From: Streptomyces sp. CB02058
GTDB taxonomy: Bacteria > Actinomycetota > Actinomycetes > Streptomycetales > Streptomycetaceae
Direction: 5' to 3'
Assembly (NCBI RefSeq): GCF_001905505.1
Contig: NZ_LIPG01000001.1
Coordinates: forward strand, 496,001 to 560,000
DNA length: 64,000 bases
The translations under genes and the position numbers were made by a program. This document shows positions 10,621 through 20,334 of the stretch, piece by piece. The first letter of the stretch is position 1; every line of letters starts with the position of its first letter. The notes beneath the pieces were generated by a model. It searched no databases, was not told the origin of the DNA, and worked only from the letters and a program-made list of their open reading frames with translations.

Positions 10621-10654
10621 CCGGCGCGGCCCGGCGCGGCCCGGCGCGGCCCGG
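10621..10654. repeat. 10-bp tandem repeat (CCGGCGCGGC, about 3.4 copies)
   Basis: Three exact head-to-tail copies of CCGGCGCGGC and part of a fourth follow directly after the stop of the 89-residue gene. This is a short simple repeat that could vary in copy number between strains. No role is apparent. Confidence 0.8.
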
Positions 10655-10744
10655 TGTGTCCCGGTCCGTGCCGATGAGTTTCCGGTCCGGGGCCGGTCTA
10701 CCTTGCACAGCGGACGACGACGTTCCTCACGCAAGGAGAAGGCC

Positions 10745-11209
10745 ATGCAGAAGATCAAGCCCTGTCTCTGGTTCGACGACCGTGCGGAGGAGGCGGCCGA
10801 GTTCTACGTGTCCGTCTTCGGCGGTGACTCCCGCGTCCTCGGCGTCACCCGCAACACCGGCTCGGCGCCCGGTGAGGCCGGCTCGGTCCTGACGGTGGAC
10901 TTCGTGCTCGCGGGCCAGGAGTACATCGGCCTCAACGGCGGTCCCGCCTTCACCTTCAGCGAGGCCGTCTCGCTGAGCGTGGACTGCGCGGACCAGGAAG
11001 AGGTCGACCGGTTCTGGGCGAAGCTCACCGAGGGCGGCGAGGAGAGCCAGTGCGGCTGGCTGAAGGACAAGTTCGGCTTCTCCTGGCAGATCGTGCCGAG
11101 GGTGCTGCCCGAGCTGATCGCCGGTCCCGACCGGGAGCGGGCGGACCGCGTGATGAAGGCGATGATGGGCATGGTCAAGCTGGACGTGCGGGCCATCGAG
11201 AACGCCTGA
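10745..11209 (+). CDS. VOC superfamily protein (PhnB / 3-demethylubiquinone methyltransferase-like)
   Basis: A 154-residue glyoxalase-fold protein of the PhnB-like group. The start MQKIKPCLWFDDRAEEAAEFYVSVF and the later DQEEVDRFWAKLTEGG...CGWLKDKFGFSWQIVP are characteristic. Despite its database name, the family is not known to methylate; most members have no assigned substrate. ATG 10745 follows AAGGAGAAGG. It stands alone between the tsaD operon and the DUF1876 gene. Confidence 0.88.
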   Translation: MQKIKPCLWFDDRAEEAAEFYVSVFGGDSRVLGVTRNTGSAPGEAGSVLTVDFVLAGQEYIGLNGGPAFTFSEAVSLSVDCADQEEVDRFWAKLTEGGEESQCGWLKDKFGFSWQIVPRVLPELIAGPDRERADRVMKAMMGMVKLDVRAIENA

Positions 11210-11284
11210 GCCCCCGGTTCCACGCCGTGCGCGGGCGGGTGAACGGGCGCACCCTGGAAGCAGGATCTCCGGGAGGTGACCGTC

Positions 11285-11557
11285 ATGATGGAGACAGTCG
11301 TCGGATGGCACGTCGAGCTGGAATTCGAGGAGGACACCCACCGCACCCGCGCGGCGGCTCTCGTACGGCTCAGCGACGGGTCGGAGGTGCGGGCGCACGG
11401 CTACGCCAGCCGTCACCCCTCCGACAAGGAACAGCCACGGGTGGGTGAGGAGATCGCCGGGGCCCGTGCGCTGAACGAACTGGCGATGAAGCTGCTCACC
11501 AAGGCGCACGACGAGATCGACGAGGCCTCCGGCAGGACGTCGTACCCGCTGACCTGA
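11285..11557 (+). CDS. DUF1876 family protein
   Basis: A 90-residue protein beginning METVVGWHVELEFEEDTHRTRAAALVRL, containing the dsRBD-like pattern LSDGSEVRAHGYASRHPSD and ending with a helix ELAMKLLTKAHDEIDEA. This matches the small actinobacterial DUF1876 family, whose members can sit alone or in pairs; their function is not established. ATG 11285 lies 8 bases after GGGAGG. An in-frame GTG at 11276 overlaps that ribosome site and is less likely. Confidence 0.82.
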   Translation: MMETVVGWHVELEFEEDTHRTRAAALVRLSDGSEVRAHGYASRHPSDKEQPRVGEEIAGARALNELAMKLLTKAHDEIDEASGRTSYPLT

Positions 11558-11626
11558 CGCCCTCGTCGCCGCGGGGCCCCGCTCCGCCGCCGGAGGGCGG
11601 CGCGCGCGATCGGTAATCTCTGGGCC

Positions 11627-12274
11627 ATGCCCAGCCGTTCACCGCTTCCGCCGCCGCCCCCGCCTGCCGGGATCCGTTCATGGCCGGACAGGGAAGCCCT
11701 GTTGAGGGACCGCGCGCTGATACTCGGCGAGCTGGTGAAGATGTTCATCGGCCCCGGACGGCTCGGAATCCTGTGGATGTGGGCGGGCGTCGCCGCGCTC
11801 GGCTGGTCCCTCGTGGGATCGGCGTTCCTGATGTTCGAGGACGCCTTTGACCCCCTCGGCATGATCCCGGGCGTCATCTGCGTCGCCATCGGCGCCGCCG
11901 TGCTGGTCCCCGCCGCCATCCTGCTGTCCATGGGTGTGGCGAGGGACCTGCGGGTCCACCGCCTTCTCGTGCAGTGGGGCGGGCTCGACCGCGACCCGGC
12001 CGGTGACCTGCCCCTGCGCAGGCCGCAGACCAGTCTCGCCTGGCTGCTGCTGTCGTTCACGCTCTGCGCGGCGGGCCTGTTCGGCTGTGTCGTCGTGCCC
12101 GCGACCGCGAGGGCCGGCCAGGAGACGTACGGGCTGGTGGCCTGGCTGGTGGGGCTCGGCTTCCTCGGCTGGCTGACCGGACTGACCGGGCTGGTCAAGG
12201 CGTTCGCCCACCGCCGCTGGGTGCTGCGGGTGCTCGTCGGCGATCAGGCGCCGCCGGCCGGGGCGGGCGGCTGA
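11627..12274 (+). CDS. Integral membrane protein, four predicted TM segments
   Basis: A 215-residue protein with a proline-run N-terminus (SPLPPPPPPAG) and about four hydrophobic helices: LGILWMWAGVAALGWSLVG, GMIPGVICVAIGAAVLVPAA, SLAWLLLSFTLCAAGLFGC and VAWLVGLGFLGWLTGL. It ends with a basic cytoplasmic tail. I do not recognise the family. ATG 11627 is 7 bases after a TAATCT box (11614-11619), suggesting leaderless transcription. Its stop abuts the stop of the convergent methyltransferase gene with no bases between them. Confidence 0.75.
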   Translation: MPSRSPLPPPPPPAGIRSWPDREALLRDRALILGELVKMFIGPGRLGILWMWAGVAALGWSLVGSAFLMFEDAFDPLGMIPGVICVAIGAAVLVPAAILLSMGVARDLRVHRLLVQWGGLDRDPAGDLPLRRPQTSLAWLLLSFTLCAAGLFGCVVVPATARAGQETYGLVAWLVGLGFLGWLTGLTGLVKAFAHRRWVLRVLVGDQAPPAGAGG

Positions 12275-13489
12275 TCAGGGGCGCTCCACCGGCTGCCCGA
12301 CCAGCATCGTCGGGGCCCCGGCCACCCGGGTCAGGAAGACCGTGGCCGCGTGCGGCCCCTGGAGCTTCATCTTCCGGCGCAGTTCCTCGGGTTCGACCGC
12401 GGAGCCGCGCTTCTTGACGGTCAGGACACCGACCTGACGCTCCCTCAGCAGGGCCTTCAGCTTCTTCATGTTGAAGGGAAGCTGGTCGGTGATCTCGTAC
12501 GCGGTCGTGACCTCCGAGGCGTACGGCGCGTCGCTGGTGACGTACGCGATCGTCTCGTCGATCAGCCTGCCCCCGCACCGCTCCACGACGTCGGCCACCA
12601 GATGGGCGCGGATGACGGCGCCGTCGGGCTCGTGCAGATACCGGCCGACGGGGCCGACCGGCGGGGCGGGGAGCGGGCCGTCGCTGGAGACGGTCGCGCC
12701 GGACGGAAGCACCGTGGCGCGGAAGGCGCCGGGGGCGAAGCCCTCACCGAACCAGAGCACCGCCTCCTTCACATCGCCGCCGTCCGAGATCCACTCGGCC
12801 TCGGCGCGCGGGTCGATCGCCTCGTGGGGGACGCCGGGGGCGATCTTCAGTGCGGCGCGGGGCGCCTTCAGCGCGGCCCCGGTCGCCCAGGAGAGCGGCG
12901 GCGAATAGGCCTCGGGGTCGAAGATCCTGCCGCGTCCGCCGCGCCGCGCCGGGTCGACGAAGACCGCGTCGTACGGAGAGGTGTCGATCTCCGTGACGTC
13001 GGCGCACCGCACCTCGACGAGTCCCTGGAGGCCGAGCGCCTCGGCGTTGGCGCGGGCGACCTCCGCCGTCAGCGGGTCGCGGTCCACGGCCAGCACCGGG
13101 ATGCCGGCCCGGGCCAGCGCGATGGCGTCGCCGCCGATGCCGCAGCACAGATCGGCCACGCCGCGCACACCGAGCGCGGCGAACCGCCCGGCACGGTGGG
13201 CTGCCACCGAGGTGCGGGTCGCCTGCTCCACGCCGTTCGGGGTGAAGAACATGCGGTACGCGTCCGCCGCCCCGAACTTCGCGACCGCGCGCTGCCGCAG
13301 CCGCGCCTGGCCGAGCGCCGCCGACACGAGGGCGGCGGGGTGGGTGCGGCGCAGCCGCGTCGCGGTGGCCAGCTCCTGGGAGGGGTCGTGGTCGCGCAGC
13401 TCTTCCAGGAGCGCCGCGCCCTCGGGGGTGCGCAGCGCGGCGAAGGCGGCGAGCGGGTCGGGCTGATCGGCGGGGGGATGGGCGTTCAC
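12275..13489 (-). CDS. Class I SAM-dependent methyltransferase with THUMP-like C-terminus
   Basis: A 404-residue predicted cytosolic methyltransferase. An N-terminal helical region (to about residue 100) precedes the Rossmann fold with motif I VADLCCGIGGDAIALARAG, motif II VLAVDRDP and the acidic motif DAVFVDPARRGGRGRIFDPE. The C-terminal part (MKKLKALLRERQVGVLTVKKRG) is like the THUMP-like domain of the family. The likely target is RNA, but this is not proven. The GTG at 13489 is only 1 base after GGAGG, so the start may be leaderless or slightly misplaced. It is divergent from the deacetylase gene. Confidence 0.85.
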   Translation of the reverse strand: MNAHPPADQPDPLAAFAALRTPEGAALLEELRDHDPSQELATATRLRRTHPAALVSAALGQARLRQRAVAKFGAADAYRMFFTPNGVEQATRTSVAAHRAGRFAALGVRGVADLCCGIGGDAIALARAGIPVLAVDRDPLTAEVARANAEALGLQGLVEVRCADVTEIDTSPYDAVFVDPARRGGRGRIFDPEAYSPPLSWATGAALKAPRAALKIAPGVPHEAIDPRAEAEWISDGGDVKEAVLWFGEGFAPGAFRATVLPSGATVSSDGPLPAPPVGPVGRYLHEPDGAVIRAHLVADVVERCGGRLIDETIAYVTSDAPYASEVTTAYEITDQLPFNMKKLKALLRERQVGVLTVKKRGSAVEPEELRRKMKLQGPHAATVFLTRVAGAPTMLVGQPVERP

Positions 13490-13579
13490 GCCTCCATTGT
13501 GAGCCAGCCGGGGGACGCGGCGGGTCCGGCGGAGGTGTCGCCCGGGGGCGACGGGGCCCCGGTGGCAGGATGCGGCGCC

Positions 13580-14527
13580 ATGCAACTAGTACGACAAAAC
13601 GAAAAGTCCGTCACGAAGCGGTACAGAACGGCCTGTGCCGTGCTGGCCGCCCTGCTGATCGCAGCGGCCGCCTCGGGGTGCGCCGACGGTACGGACGAGG
13701 GTGCGGCGGGCCGGGGGCACGCGGCCTCGCCGGCCGCCGGGCAGCCCGGGGCCGCCGGGAAGGCGGGCGCCGCGGCGGCCGAGGCCCGGGCCGCGAAGCT
13801 GAAGCGGCAGCAGGCGGCCCGGGTCGCCGCCGCGAAGAAGTGGGGGCTGGCGAAGGTCCCGCTCACCGCGCCCGCGCCGCCCGCCGTGAAGCCGCGCATC
13901 ACCACCCGTGAGGGGTTCGAGGTGGAGGGCGGGGAGTCGTTGCCCCCGGTCTTCACCACCGTGCCCACCAAGGAGCGGATCGTCTTCCTGACGATGGACG
14001 ACGGGGCGGAGAAGGACCCCGAACTGCTGCGGATGATGACCGAGCTGAAGATCCCGTACAGCGCGTTCCTCAGCGACTACGTGGTGAGCGACGACTACGG
14101 CTACTTCAAGGACATGCAGGCCAGGGGGGTCACCCTCAGCAATCACACGCTCAACCACCGGTATCTTCCGGGGCTTTCCGAGTCCGAGCAACGGCGCGAG
14201 ATCTGCGGCGAGCAGGACAGGATCGAGAAGCACTTCGGTAAGCGGCCCACCCTCTTCCGGCCGCCGTACGGGAACTACAACGGCGACACCCTGCGCGTGG
14301 CCGCGTCCTGCGGGATCAAGGCCGTGCCGCTGTGGGCCGCCGAGGCGTTCCCCGACCGCATGGAGTGGCGCGAGTGGGACCGCGACCTGCATCCCGGCGA
14401 CATCGTCCTCACCCACTTCCGGGGCCGTGAGGACTGGGACGGGTCGATGGCCGACATGATCCGCAACGTCATGAAGACGATCACGGACAAGGGTTACGCC
14501 GTGGCCAGGCTGGAGGACTACGTCTGA
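13580..14527 (+). CDS. Polysaccharide deacetylase (NodB/CE4) lipoprotein
   Basis: A 315-residue exported lipoprotein. The signal peptide ends in a lipobox (IAAAASGC, Cys at about residue 34), followed by an Ala/Gly-rich linker and a basic helix. The NodB domain (about residues 125-315) shows the metal-site motifs TMDDG and SNHTLNH, FRPPYGNYN and the C-terminal ADMI...LEDY region. It probably deacetylates N-acetyl sugars in the cell wall or capsule. The first Asp pair (MDD) and the HxxxH-type pair are intact, so activity is plausible. ATG 13580 is 90 bases from the divergent methyltransferase start. Confidence 0.88.
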   Translation: MQLVRQNEKSVTKRYRTACAVLAALLIAAAASGCADGTDEGAAGRGHAASPAAGQPGAAGKAGAAAAEARAAKLKRQQAARVAAAKKWGLAKVPLTAPAPPAVKPRITTREGFEVEGGESLPPVFTTVPTKERIVFLTMDDGAEKDPELLRMMTELKIPYSAFLSDYVVSDDYGYFKDMQARGVTLSNHTLNHRYLPGLSESEQRREICGEQDRIEKHFGKRPTLFRPPYGNYNGDTLRVAASCGIKAVPLWAAEAFPDRMEWREWDRDLHPGDIVLTHFRGREDWDGSMADMIRNVMKTITDKGYAVARLEDYV

Positions 14528-14635
14528 GCGGGGTGAGGCCGGCGCACGAGGCCGCCCGCCGCCGGAACACCGCGGCCCTCTCCCGCGTTGTCCCGGGCGT
14601 GCGCCGGTCGCACGACGCCACGCGCGGGTGGTGAA

Positions 14636-14662
14636 TTGGCACTCCGCTTGACCGAGTGCTAA
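14636..14662. promoter_or_regulatory. CIRCE operator 1 (HrcA box)
   Basis: TTGGCACTC, nine bases, then GAGTGCTAA. This differs from the consensus TTAGCACTC-N9-GAGTGCTAA at one base. It overlaps the -35 region of the predicted groES promoter, consistent with repression by HrcA. Confidence 0.92.
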
Positions 14663-14677
14663 TCGCCGCCATAGTGT
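14648..14677 (+). promoter_or_regulatory. Predicted groES-groEL promoter
   Basis: TTGACC (14648-14653) and CATAGT (14670-14675) with a 16-base spacer form a vegetative-type promoter. The -35 hexamer lies inside CIRCE 1, and CIRCE 2 begins 5 bases downstream of this interval. Transcription would begin near or within the second operator. Confidence 0.65.
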
Positions 14678-14680
14678 CAG

Positions 14681-14711
14681 TGCTGGCACTCCCCGAGGGA
14701 GAGTGCCAGCA
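14681..14711. promoter_or_regulatory. CIRCE operator 2 (HrcA box)
   Basis: TGCTGGCACTC, nine bases, then GAGTGCCAGCA: a perfect 11-bp inverted repeat with the CIRCE spacing. It lies 45 bases downstream of the first box, about 105 bases before groES. Confidence 0.9.
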
Positions 14712-14816
14712 CCACCGTGCGACATGGCAGGTCCGGCACCCGCGACGACGGATCGACCTGGTCGCCACCCACAGACTGTTAAACCCCGTGAGATCTCCGA
14801 AGGGGGAGACCGGATC

Positions 14817-15125
14817 GTGTCGACCACCAGCTCCAAGGTTGCGATCAAGCCGCTCGAGGACCGCATTGTGGTCCAGCCGCTCGACGCCGAGCAGACCACG
14901 GCTTCCGGCCTGGTCATTCCGGACACCGCCAAGGAGAAGCCCCAGGAGGGCGTCGTCCTGGCCGTGGGCCCGGGCCGCTTCGAGAACGGCGAGCGCCTTC
15001 CGCTCGACGTCAAGACCGGCGATGTCGTTCTGTACAGCAAGTACGGCGGCACCGAGGTGAAGTACAACGGCGAGGAGTACCTCGTCCTCTCGGCGCGCGA
15101 CGTTCTCGCGATCGTCGAGAAGTAA
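14817..15125 (+). CDS. groES: Co-chaperonin GroES
   Basis: The 10-kDa lid of the GroEL folding chamber, 102 residues. The order [36 protein letters not shown] (mobile loop) and [16 protein letters not shown]...[16 protein letters not shown] is the complete family pattern. GTG 14817 follows GAAGGGGGAGA. The gene is controlled by two CIRCE boxes upstream and followed by groEL after a 99-base spacer with a hairpin. Heat-shock regulation by HrcA is the established mechanism for this arrangement in Streptomyces. Confidence 0.97.
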   Translation: MSTTSSKVAIKPLEDRIVVQPLDAEQTTASGLVIPDTAKEKPQEGVVLAVGPGRFENGERLPLDVKTGDVVLYSKYGGTEVKYNGEEYLVLSARDVLAIVEK

Positions 15126-15148
15126 TTCACTTAACGTTTGCTTCCGTT

Positions 15149-16850
<1,702 letters not shown>

Positions 16851-16865
16851 TACGGCTCCGTACGC

Positions 16866-16910
16866 CACCGAGGCCCGGTACCCCCGTCGCGGGGGCACCG
16901 GGCCTCGGTG
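16866..16910. terminator. Terminator between groEL and the convergent SDR gene
   Basis: A 14-bp perfect stem (CACCGAGGCCCGGT with ACCGGGCCTCGGTG) encloses a further CCCCC/GGGGG stem. It is placed between two convergent genes and can act on both strands. Confidence 0.85.
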
Positions 16911-16926
16911 TTCGTGCGGGCCGGAT

Positions 16927-17700
16927 CTACTTCGGGCCGTACGTCCGGCCCGCGCGTGAGGTCACTCCGCCGAGGACGTTGCGGGGCGTCAGCTTCACCA
17001 GGCCCATCAGGGCCTTGTAGCGCGGGTCCGGGACCGACACCGTCCGGCCCCTGGCCAGGTCCGCCAGAGCCGCGGTCACCAGCTTGTCCGCGTCGAGCCA
17101 CATCCAGTCCGGGATGTTGCCCGTCCCCATCCCGGCCCGCTCGTGGAACTCGGTCCGCACGAATCCGGGGCACAGCGCCATGAGCCGCACCCCCGAACCC
17201 GCCAGATCCTTCGCCGCGCCCTGGGTGAACTGCACGACCCACGCCTTCGACGCCCCGTAGGTGCCCCGGGGCAGGAAGGCCGCGACCGAGGCGACGTTGA
17301 CCACCCCGCCACGGCCGCGCTCCCGCATCGAGCCCGCCGCGGCCGAGGTCAACCGGAGCACCGCCTCGCAGTGGACCTTCAGCATCGTCAGCTCGTCGGC
17401 CGTCGACACGTCCAGATAGCGGCCCTTGTTGCCGAACCCGGCGTTGTTGACCAGCAGGTCGACCGGGCTCACACGGTCCGTCAACCGCGCTGCGACCGCC
17501 TCGATCCCGGCGTCCGTGGACAGGTCGGCCGTCAGCACCTCGGCCTCGATGCCGTGTCCGTCGTGCAGCTCCGTGGCCTGGGCCCGCAGGCGCTCCGTGT
17601 CGCGGGCCACCAGCACCAGATTGTGCCCGTCACCCGCGAGCCGCCGTGCGAAGGCGGCCCCGATGCCCGCCGTCGCGCCCGTAATCAGTGCAGTCGTCAT
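16927..17700 (-). CDS. Short-chain dehydrogenase/reductase (SDR)
   Basis: A 257-residue classical SDR oxidoreductase. It has the dinucleotide motif TGATAGIGAAFA, LVNNAGFG, the catalytic Ser region VVNVASVAAFLP and YGASKAW (YxxxK). The ARD after beta-2 suggests preference for NADP, but this is not certain. The substrate is unknown. It converges on groEL and shares the bidirectional terminator. ATG at 17700; it may be transcribed from its own promoter in the 136-base gap to the MOSC gene. Confidence 0.9.
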   Translation of the reverse strand: MTTALITGATAGIGAAFARRLAGDGHNLVLVARDTERLRAQATELHDGHGIEAEVLTADLSTDAGIEAVAARLTDRVSPVDLLVNNAGFGNKGRYLDVSTADELTMLKVHCEAVLRLTSAAAGSMRERGRGGVVNVASVAAFLPRGTYGASKAWVVQFTQGAAKDLAGSGVRLMALCPGFVRTEFHERAGMGTGNIPDWMWLDADKLVTAALADLARGRTVSVPDPRYKALMGLVKLTPRNVLGGVTSRAGRTYGPK

Positions 17701-17836
17701 ACGCGGCACGTTAGTGCCCCGCGGGGAGGGCCACCGACCCGCCTTCGCGCCGGGGCCGGTCCGGCTCCCGCACCCTCCGGCCGCCCGCGTCCCACGCCCC
17801 GTCAGGAGACGGTGCCGCCCCTCGTCCGATGTCCCG

Positions 17837-18517
17837 TCAGGAAGCTGTGCCCGCACCGTACTTCGCCACGTACTCCTGTGCCGCGCGCAAGGTCTCGGTG
17901 TGCAGTGCGTCCCCCGCCGCCAGCAGGCGCGGAAGCAGCTCCCGCTCCGTGGTCGTCGCCCGGAACTCCATGGCGGCGGTGATGTCGTGGTCGGGCAGGT
18001 GCACCAGCTCGACCGGATCGCCGGAACGGATCGTGCCCGGTTCGATCACCCGCAGGTACGCGCCCGTCGCCCCCTCGCGCGTGAACCGCTTCACCCAGCC
18101 CCGCTCGCCCACGTGGCCCGCGAACGTACGGCACGGGATGCGGCCCCCGGTCACCTCCAGGACCAGCTCGTCGCCGATCCGCCAGCGCTCCCCGATGCGC
18201 GCCTCGCTCACCGTGACACCGAGGGTCGTCAGGTTCTCGCCGAAGGCGCCGCCCGGCAGGGGGCGGCCGAGCCGCTCCTCCCAGGCGTCGAGCTCCTCGC
18301 GGGCGTAGGCGTACACCGCCTGGTCCGTGCCGCCGTGGTGCCGCAGGTCGCACACCGCGTCCCCGGCCAGACCGCTGCCGCCGACGCCCTTGGGGCCCGG
18401 GTCGGTGACCAGGACGGGGCCGTCGGTCGGCTGCTTGCCGATTCCGGTGAGGCCGCCGGGCCCGTCCGAGTGGGACGAGAGGGCGGGACGGCCTGTGTTC
18501 ACGGTGAGGACCTTCAT
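17837..18517 (-). CDS. MOSC domain protein (YiiM-like)
   Basis: A 226-residue protein of the molybdenum cofactor sulfurase C-terminal family. GDAVCDLRHHGGTDQAVYAYAREELDAW, GAFGENLTTLGV and the conserved Cys region GGRIPCRTFAGHVGERGWVKRF are diagnostic. Relatives such as YiiM take part in molybdenum-cofactor-dependent detoxification of N-hydroxylated compounds; the exact role here is not known. ATG at 18517. It is divergent from the LysR regulator at 18600 with 82 bases between them, so that regulator may control it. Confidence 0.88.
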   Translation of the reverse strand: MKVLTVNTGRPALSSHSDGPGGLTGIGKQPTDGPVLVTDPGPKGVGGSGLAGDAVCDLRHHGGTDQAVYAYAREELDAWEERLGRPLPGGAFGENLTTLGVTVSEARIGERWRIGDELVLEVTGGRIPCRTFAGHVGERGWVKRFTREGATGAYLRVIEPGTIRSGDPVELVHLPDHDITAAMEFRATTTERELLPRLLAAGDALHTETLRAAQEYVAKYGAGTAS

Positions 18518-18599
18518 GGACAGACAGGCTAGCCGGGCGGACCTCAAAGCCGCTCAGGGTTAATCGGCCGATGCTGCAAGAAGCGCTTATGGTTGAGGG

Positions 18600-19490
18600 G
18601 TGATCGAAGCCCGTCATCTCCGAGTCCTGCGCGCCGTGGCCACCACCGGTTCCTTCTCCGCCGCCGCGCGCGAGCTGGGCTGCACCCAGCCCGCCGTCAG
18701 CCAGCAGATGAAGGCGCTGGAGGGCTCGGCGGGCACCCCGCTGCTCGTCCGTACGGGCCGCGAGATGCGGCTCACCCAGGCGGGCGAGGCGCTGGTGCGG
18801 CACGCGTCCGGCATCCTCGCGGGGCTGACCGCGGCCGAGGAGGAGGTCGCCGCGATCGCGGGTCTGCGGGCCGGCCGGGTCCGGCTCGTGTCGTTCCCGA
18901 GCGGGAGCTCCACCCTGGTCCCGGGCGCACTCGCGGCACTGCGCGCCGCGCACCCCGGCACCCAGGTCTCGCTGGTCGAGGCGGAACCGCCGCGCTCGGT
19001 GGAGATGCTGCGCGACGGCGACTGCGACATCGCGCTGGCGTTCCGCTACGGGACGACCGGCGGCGAGTGGGACGACCTGGTCGTGCGCCCGCTGCTCAGG
19101 GACCGGCTGATCGGCCTGGTTCCCGACGGGCACCGGCTGGCCGGGGCGGAAGCGGTGGGCATCGGGGAGCTGGCCGACGAGTCGTGGATCGCGGGCTGCC
19201 CCCGGTGCAGGCGTCAGCTGGTCGAGGTCTGCGAGGCGTCCGGATTCACGCCCAGGATCGACTTCGCCACCGACGACTACCCGGCGGTGATCGGGCTCGT
19301 CGGTGCGGGTCTGGGTGTGGCCGTGCTGCCGGAGCTGGCCATCGAGTCGGTACGGCCCAAGGGGGCGCGCACCGTGACGGTGGAGCCGGCCGTGGAGCGC
19401 GAGATCGTCGCCCTCGCCCTGCCCGACCTCGCACGGGTGCCCGCGGTGGCGGCGACCCTGGACCAGCTGTCCCTGGCGGCCACGCGCTGA
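18600..19490 (+). CDS. LysR-family transcriptional regulator
   Basis: A 296-residue regulator. The N-terminal winged helix (EARHLRVLRAVATTGSFSAAARELGCTQPAVSQQMKALE) is classic LysR, and the periplasmic-binding-protein-like effector domain follows (about residues 90-296). It has a Cys-rich CPRCRRQ stretch at about residue 200 that could be redox-active or bind metal. GTG 18600 is 6 bases after TATGGT, suggesting leaderless transcription. It is divergent from the MOSC gene, a usual target arrangement for LysR regulators. The effector is unknown. Confidence 0.92.
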   Translation: MIEARHLRVLRAVATTGSFSAAARELGCTQPAVSQQMKALEGSAGTPLLVRTGREMRLTQAGEALVRHASGILAGLTAAEEEVAAIAGLRAGRVRLVSFPSGSSTLVPGALAALRAAHPGTQVSLVEAEPPRSVEMLRDGDCDIALAFRYGTTGGEWDDLVVRPLLRDRLIGLVPDGHRLAGAEAVGIGELADESWIAGCPRCRRQLVEVCEASGFTPRIDFATDDYPAVIGLVGAGLGVAVLPELAIESVRPKGARTVTVEPAVEREIVALALPDLARVPAVAATLDQLSLAATR

Positions 19491-19505
19491 CGGACGTGCT
19501 CCGCC

Positions 19506-19546
19506 GTGCCCGGTGCCACGTGCCCGACGAGGTGGGCACCGGGTAC
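19506..19546. terminator. Terminator between lysR and convergent whiD
   Basis: CCCGGTGCC (19509-19517) pairs with GGCACCGGG (19535-19543), extended to about 12 bp with one G-U pair. It lies between convergent genes and probably works on both strands. Confidence 0.75.
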
Positions 19547-19584
19547 AAAGAAACGTTTCTTCGGTCGGCGGTTCCTGCTGGGTG

Positions 19585-19914
19585 TCAGGCGCTGCCCGCA
19601 TCGGGGGCCGGCCCCGAGTGGGCGGAGATCAGGCGGTTGCGGGCCCGGCCCATGAGCTCCTCGCGCTCGTCCTCGGTGAGGCCGCCCCACACGCCGTAGG
19701 GTTCCCGCACCGCGAGTGCGTGCGCCGCGCACTCGGCGCGTACGGGGCACCGCATGCATACCTCTTTCGCCGAGGTCTCACGGGCGCTCCGGGCCGCTCC
19801 GCGTTCTCCTTCGGGGTGGAAGAACAGCGAACTGTCGACCCCGCGGCAGGCGGCCAGCAGCTGCCAGTCCCACAGATCCGCGTTGGGTCCGGGAAGGCGG
19901 GAGAAATCTGCCAT
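19585..19914 (-). CDS. whiD: WhiB-like iron-sulfur developmental regulator WhiD
   Basis: A 109-residue Wbl protein required for correct sporulation and spore wall maturation in S. coelicolor. The four cluster Cys are present as C-X29-C-X2-C-X5-C, followed by the GVWGGLTEDERE turn and a basic C-terminal helix. The N-terminus MADFSRLPGPNADLWDWQ is that of WhiD. The protein binds a [4Fe-4S] cluster and is known to contact the principal sigma factor. ATG 19914 with GAGGGG upstream is chosen over an in-frame ATG at 19971. It is divergent from bldM across a 420-base regulatory region. Confidence 0.93.
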   Translation of the reverse strand: MADFSRLPGPNADLWDWQLLAACRGVDSSLFFHPEGERGAARSARETSAKEVCMRCPVRAECAAHALAVREPYGVWGGLTEDEREELMGRARNRLISAHSGPAPDAGSA

Positions 19915-19992
19915 TGCGTGTCCCCTCGAAACCTTGCTGAGTCGGAAACGGCGTCGACCGTCGTCGTTCATCGGTGACCGGAGTCCCGACGG

Positions 19993-20017
19993 TACATCTA
20001 CGGTGTTAGTAGATGTA
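19993..20017. promoter_or_regulatory. 9-bp inverted repeat upstream of whiD
   Basis: TACATCTAC and GTAGATGTA face each other across 7 bases, 79-103 bases before the whiD start. It is perfect and set in AT-rich DNA, so it is a candidate operator for a developmental regulator. It does not match a box I can name with confidence. Confidence 0.5.
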
Positions 20018-20183
20018 AATATGACTGATTGCGAATCTAGCCTCAGACGCCAGCAAAAGGGAAGAAAACCCGCTAAATGGGGCAGGTCGCTCCATGGGTG
20101 ATCGGTTGACGGGTGAATGATCCCGTGTCGTTCTCCTCCGTGTGCGACCCCTCACTTAGAGTGCCGAACCGGATGCTTTGGCC

Positions 20184-20211
20184 CGTAACTCTTTCGAGTG
20201 ACCGTCGTTGA
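20184..20211 (+). promoter_or_regulatory. Predicted sigma-BldN promoter of bldM
   Basis: CGTAAC at 20184-20189 and CGTTGA at 20206-20211 with a 16-base spacer. This fits the ECF sigma factor BldN promoter described for bldM p1 in S. coelicolor. It leaves a 5' leader of about 115 bases before ATG 20335. Confidence 0.8.
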
Positions 20212-20334
20212 TGAGAGCGAGGCGGTTGACGGAGATCGAGCTCGGGCAGATGTCCGAGGGGGTCAACCGCACAGGTGACGACTTGAATCAGCCTGGAGGC
20301 TCAAGGTGACGCGCATCAGCTGCGGAGGACGGTC

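Larger units (their letters stand above)
19972..20334. other. whiD-bldM divergent regulatory region
   Basis: Unusually AT-rich around 19990-20110 for this genome. It holds a 9-bp inverted repeat (19993-20017) on the whiD side and a sigma-BldN-type promoter (20184-20211) on the bldM side, about 120 bases before the bldM ATG. No gene is supported here. Developmental regulators are expected to bind. Confidence 0.7.
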
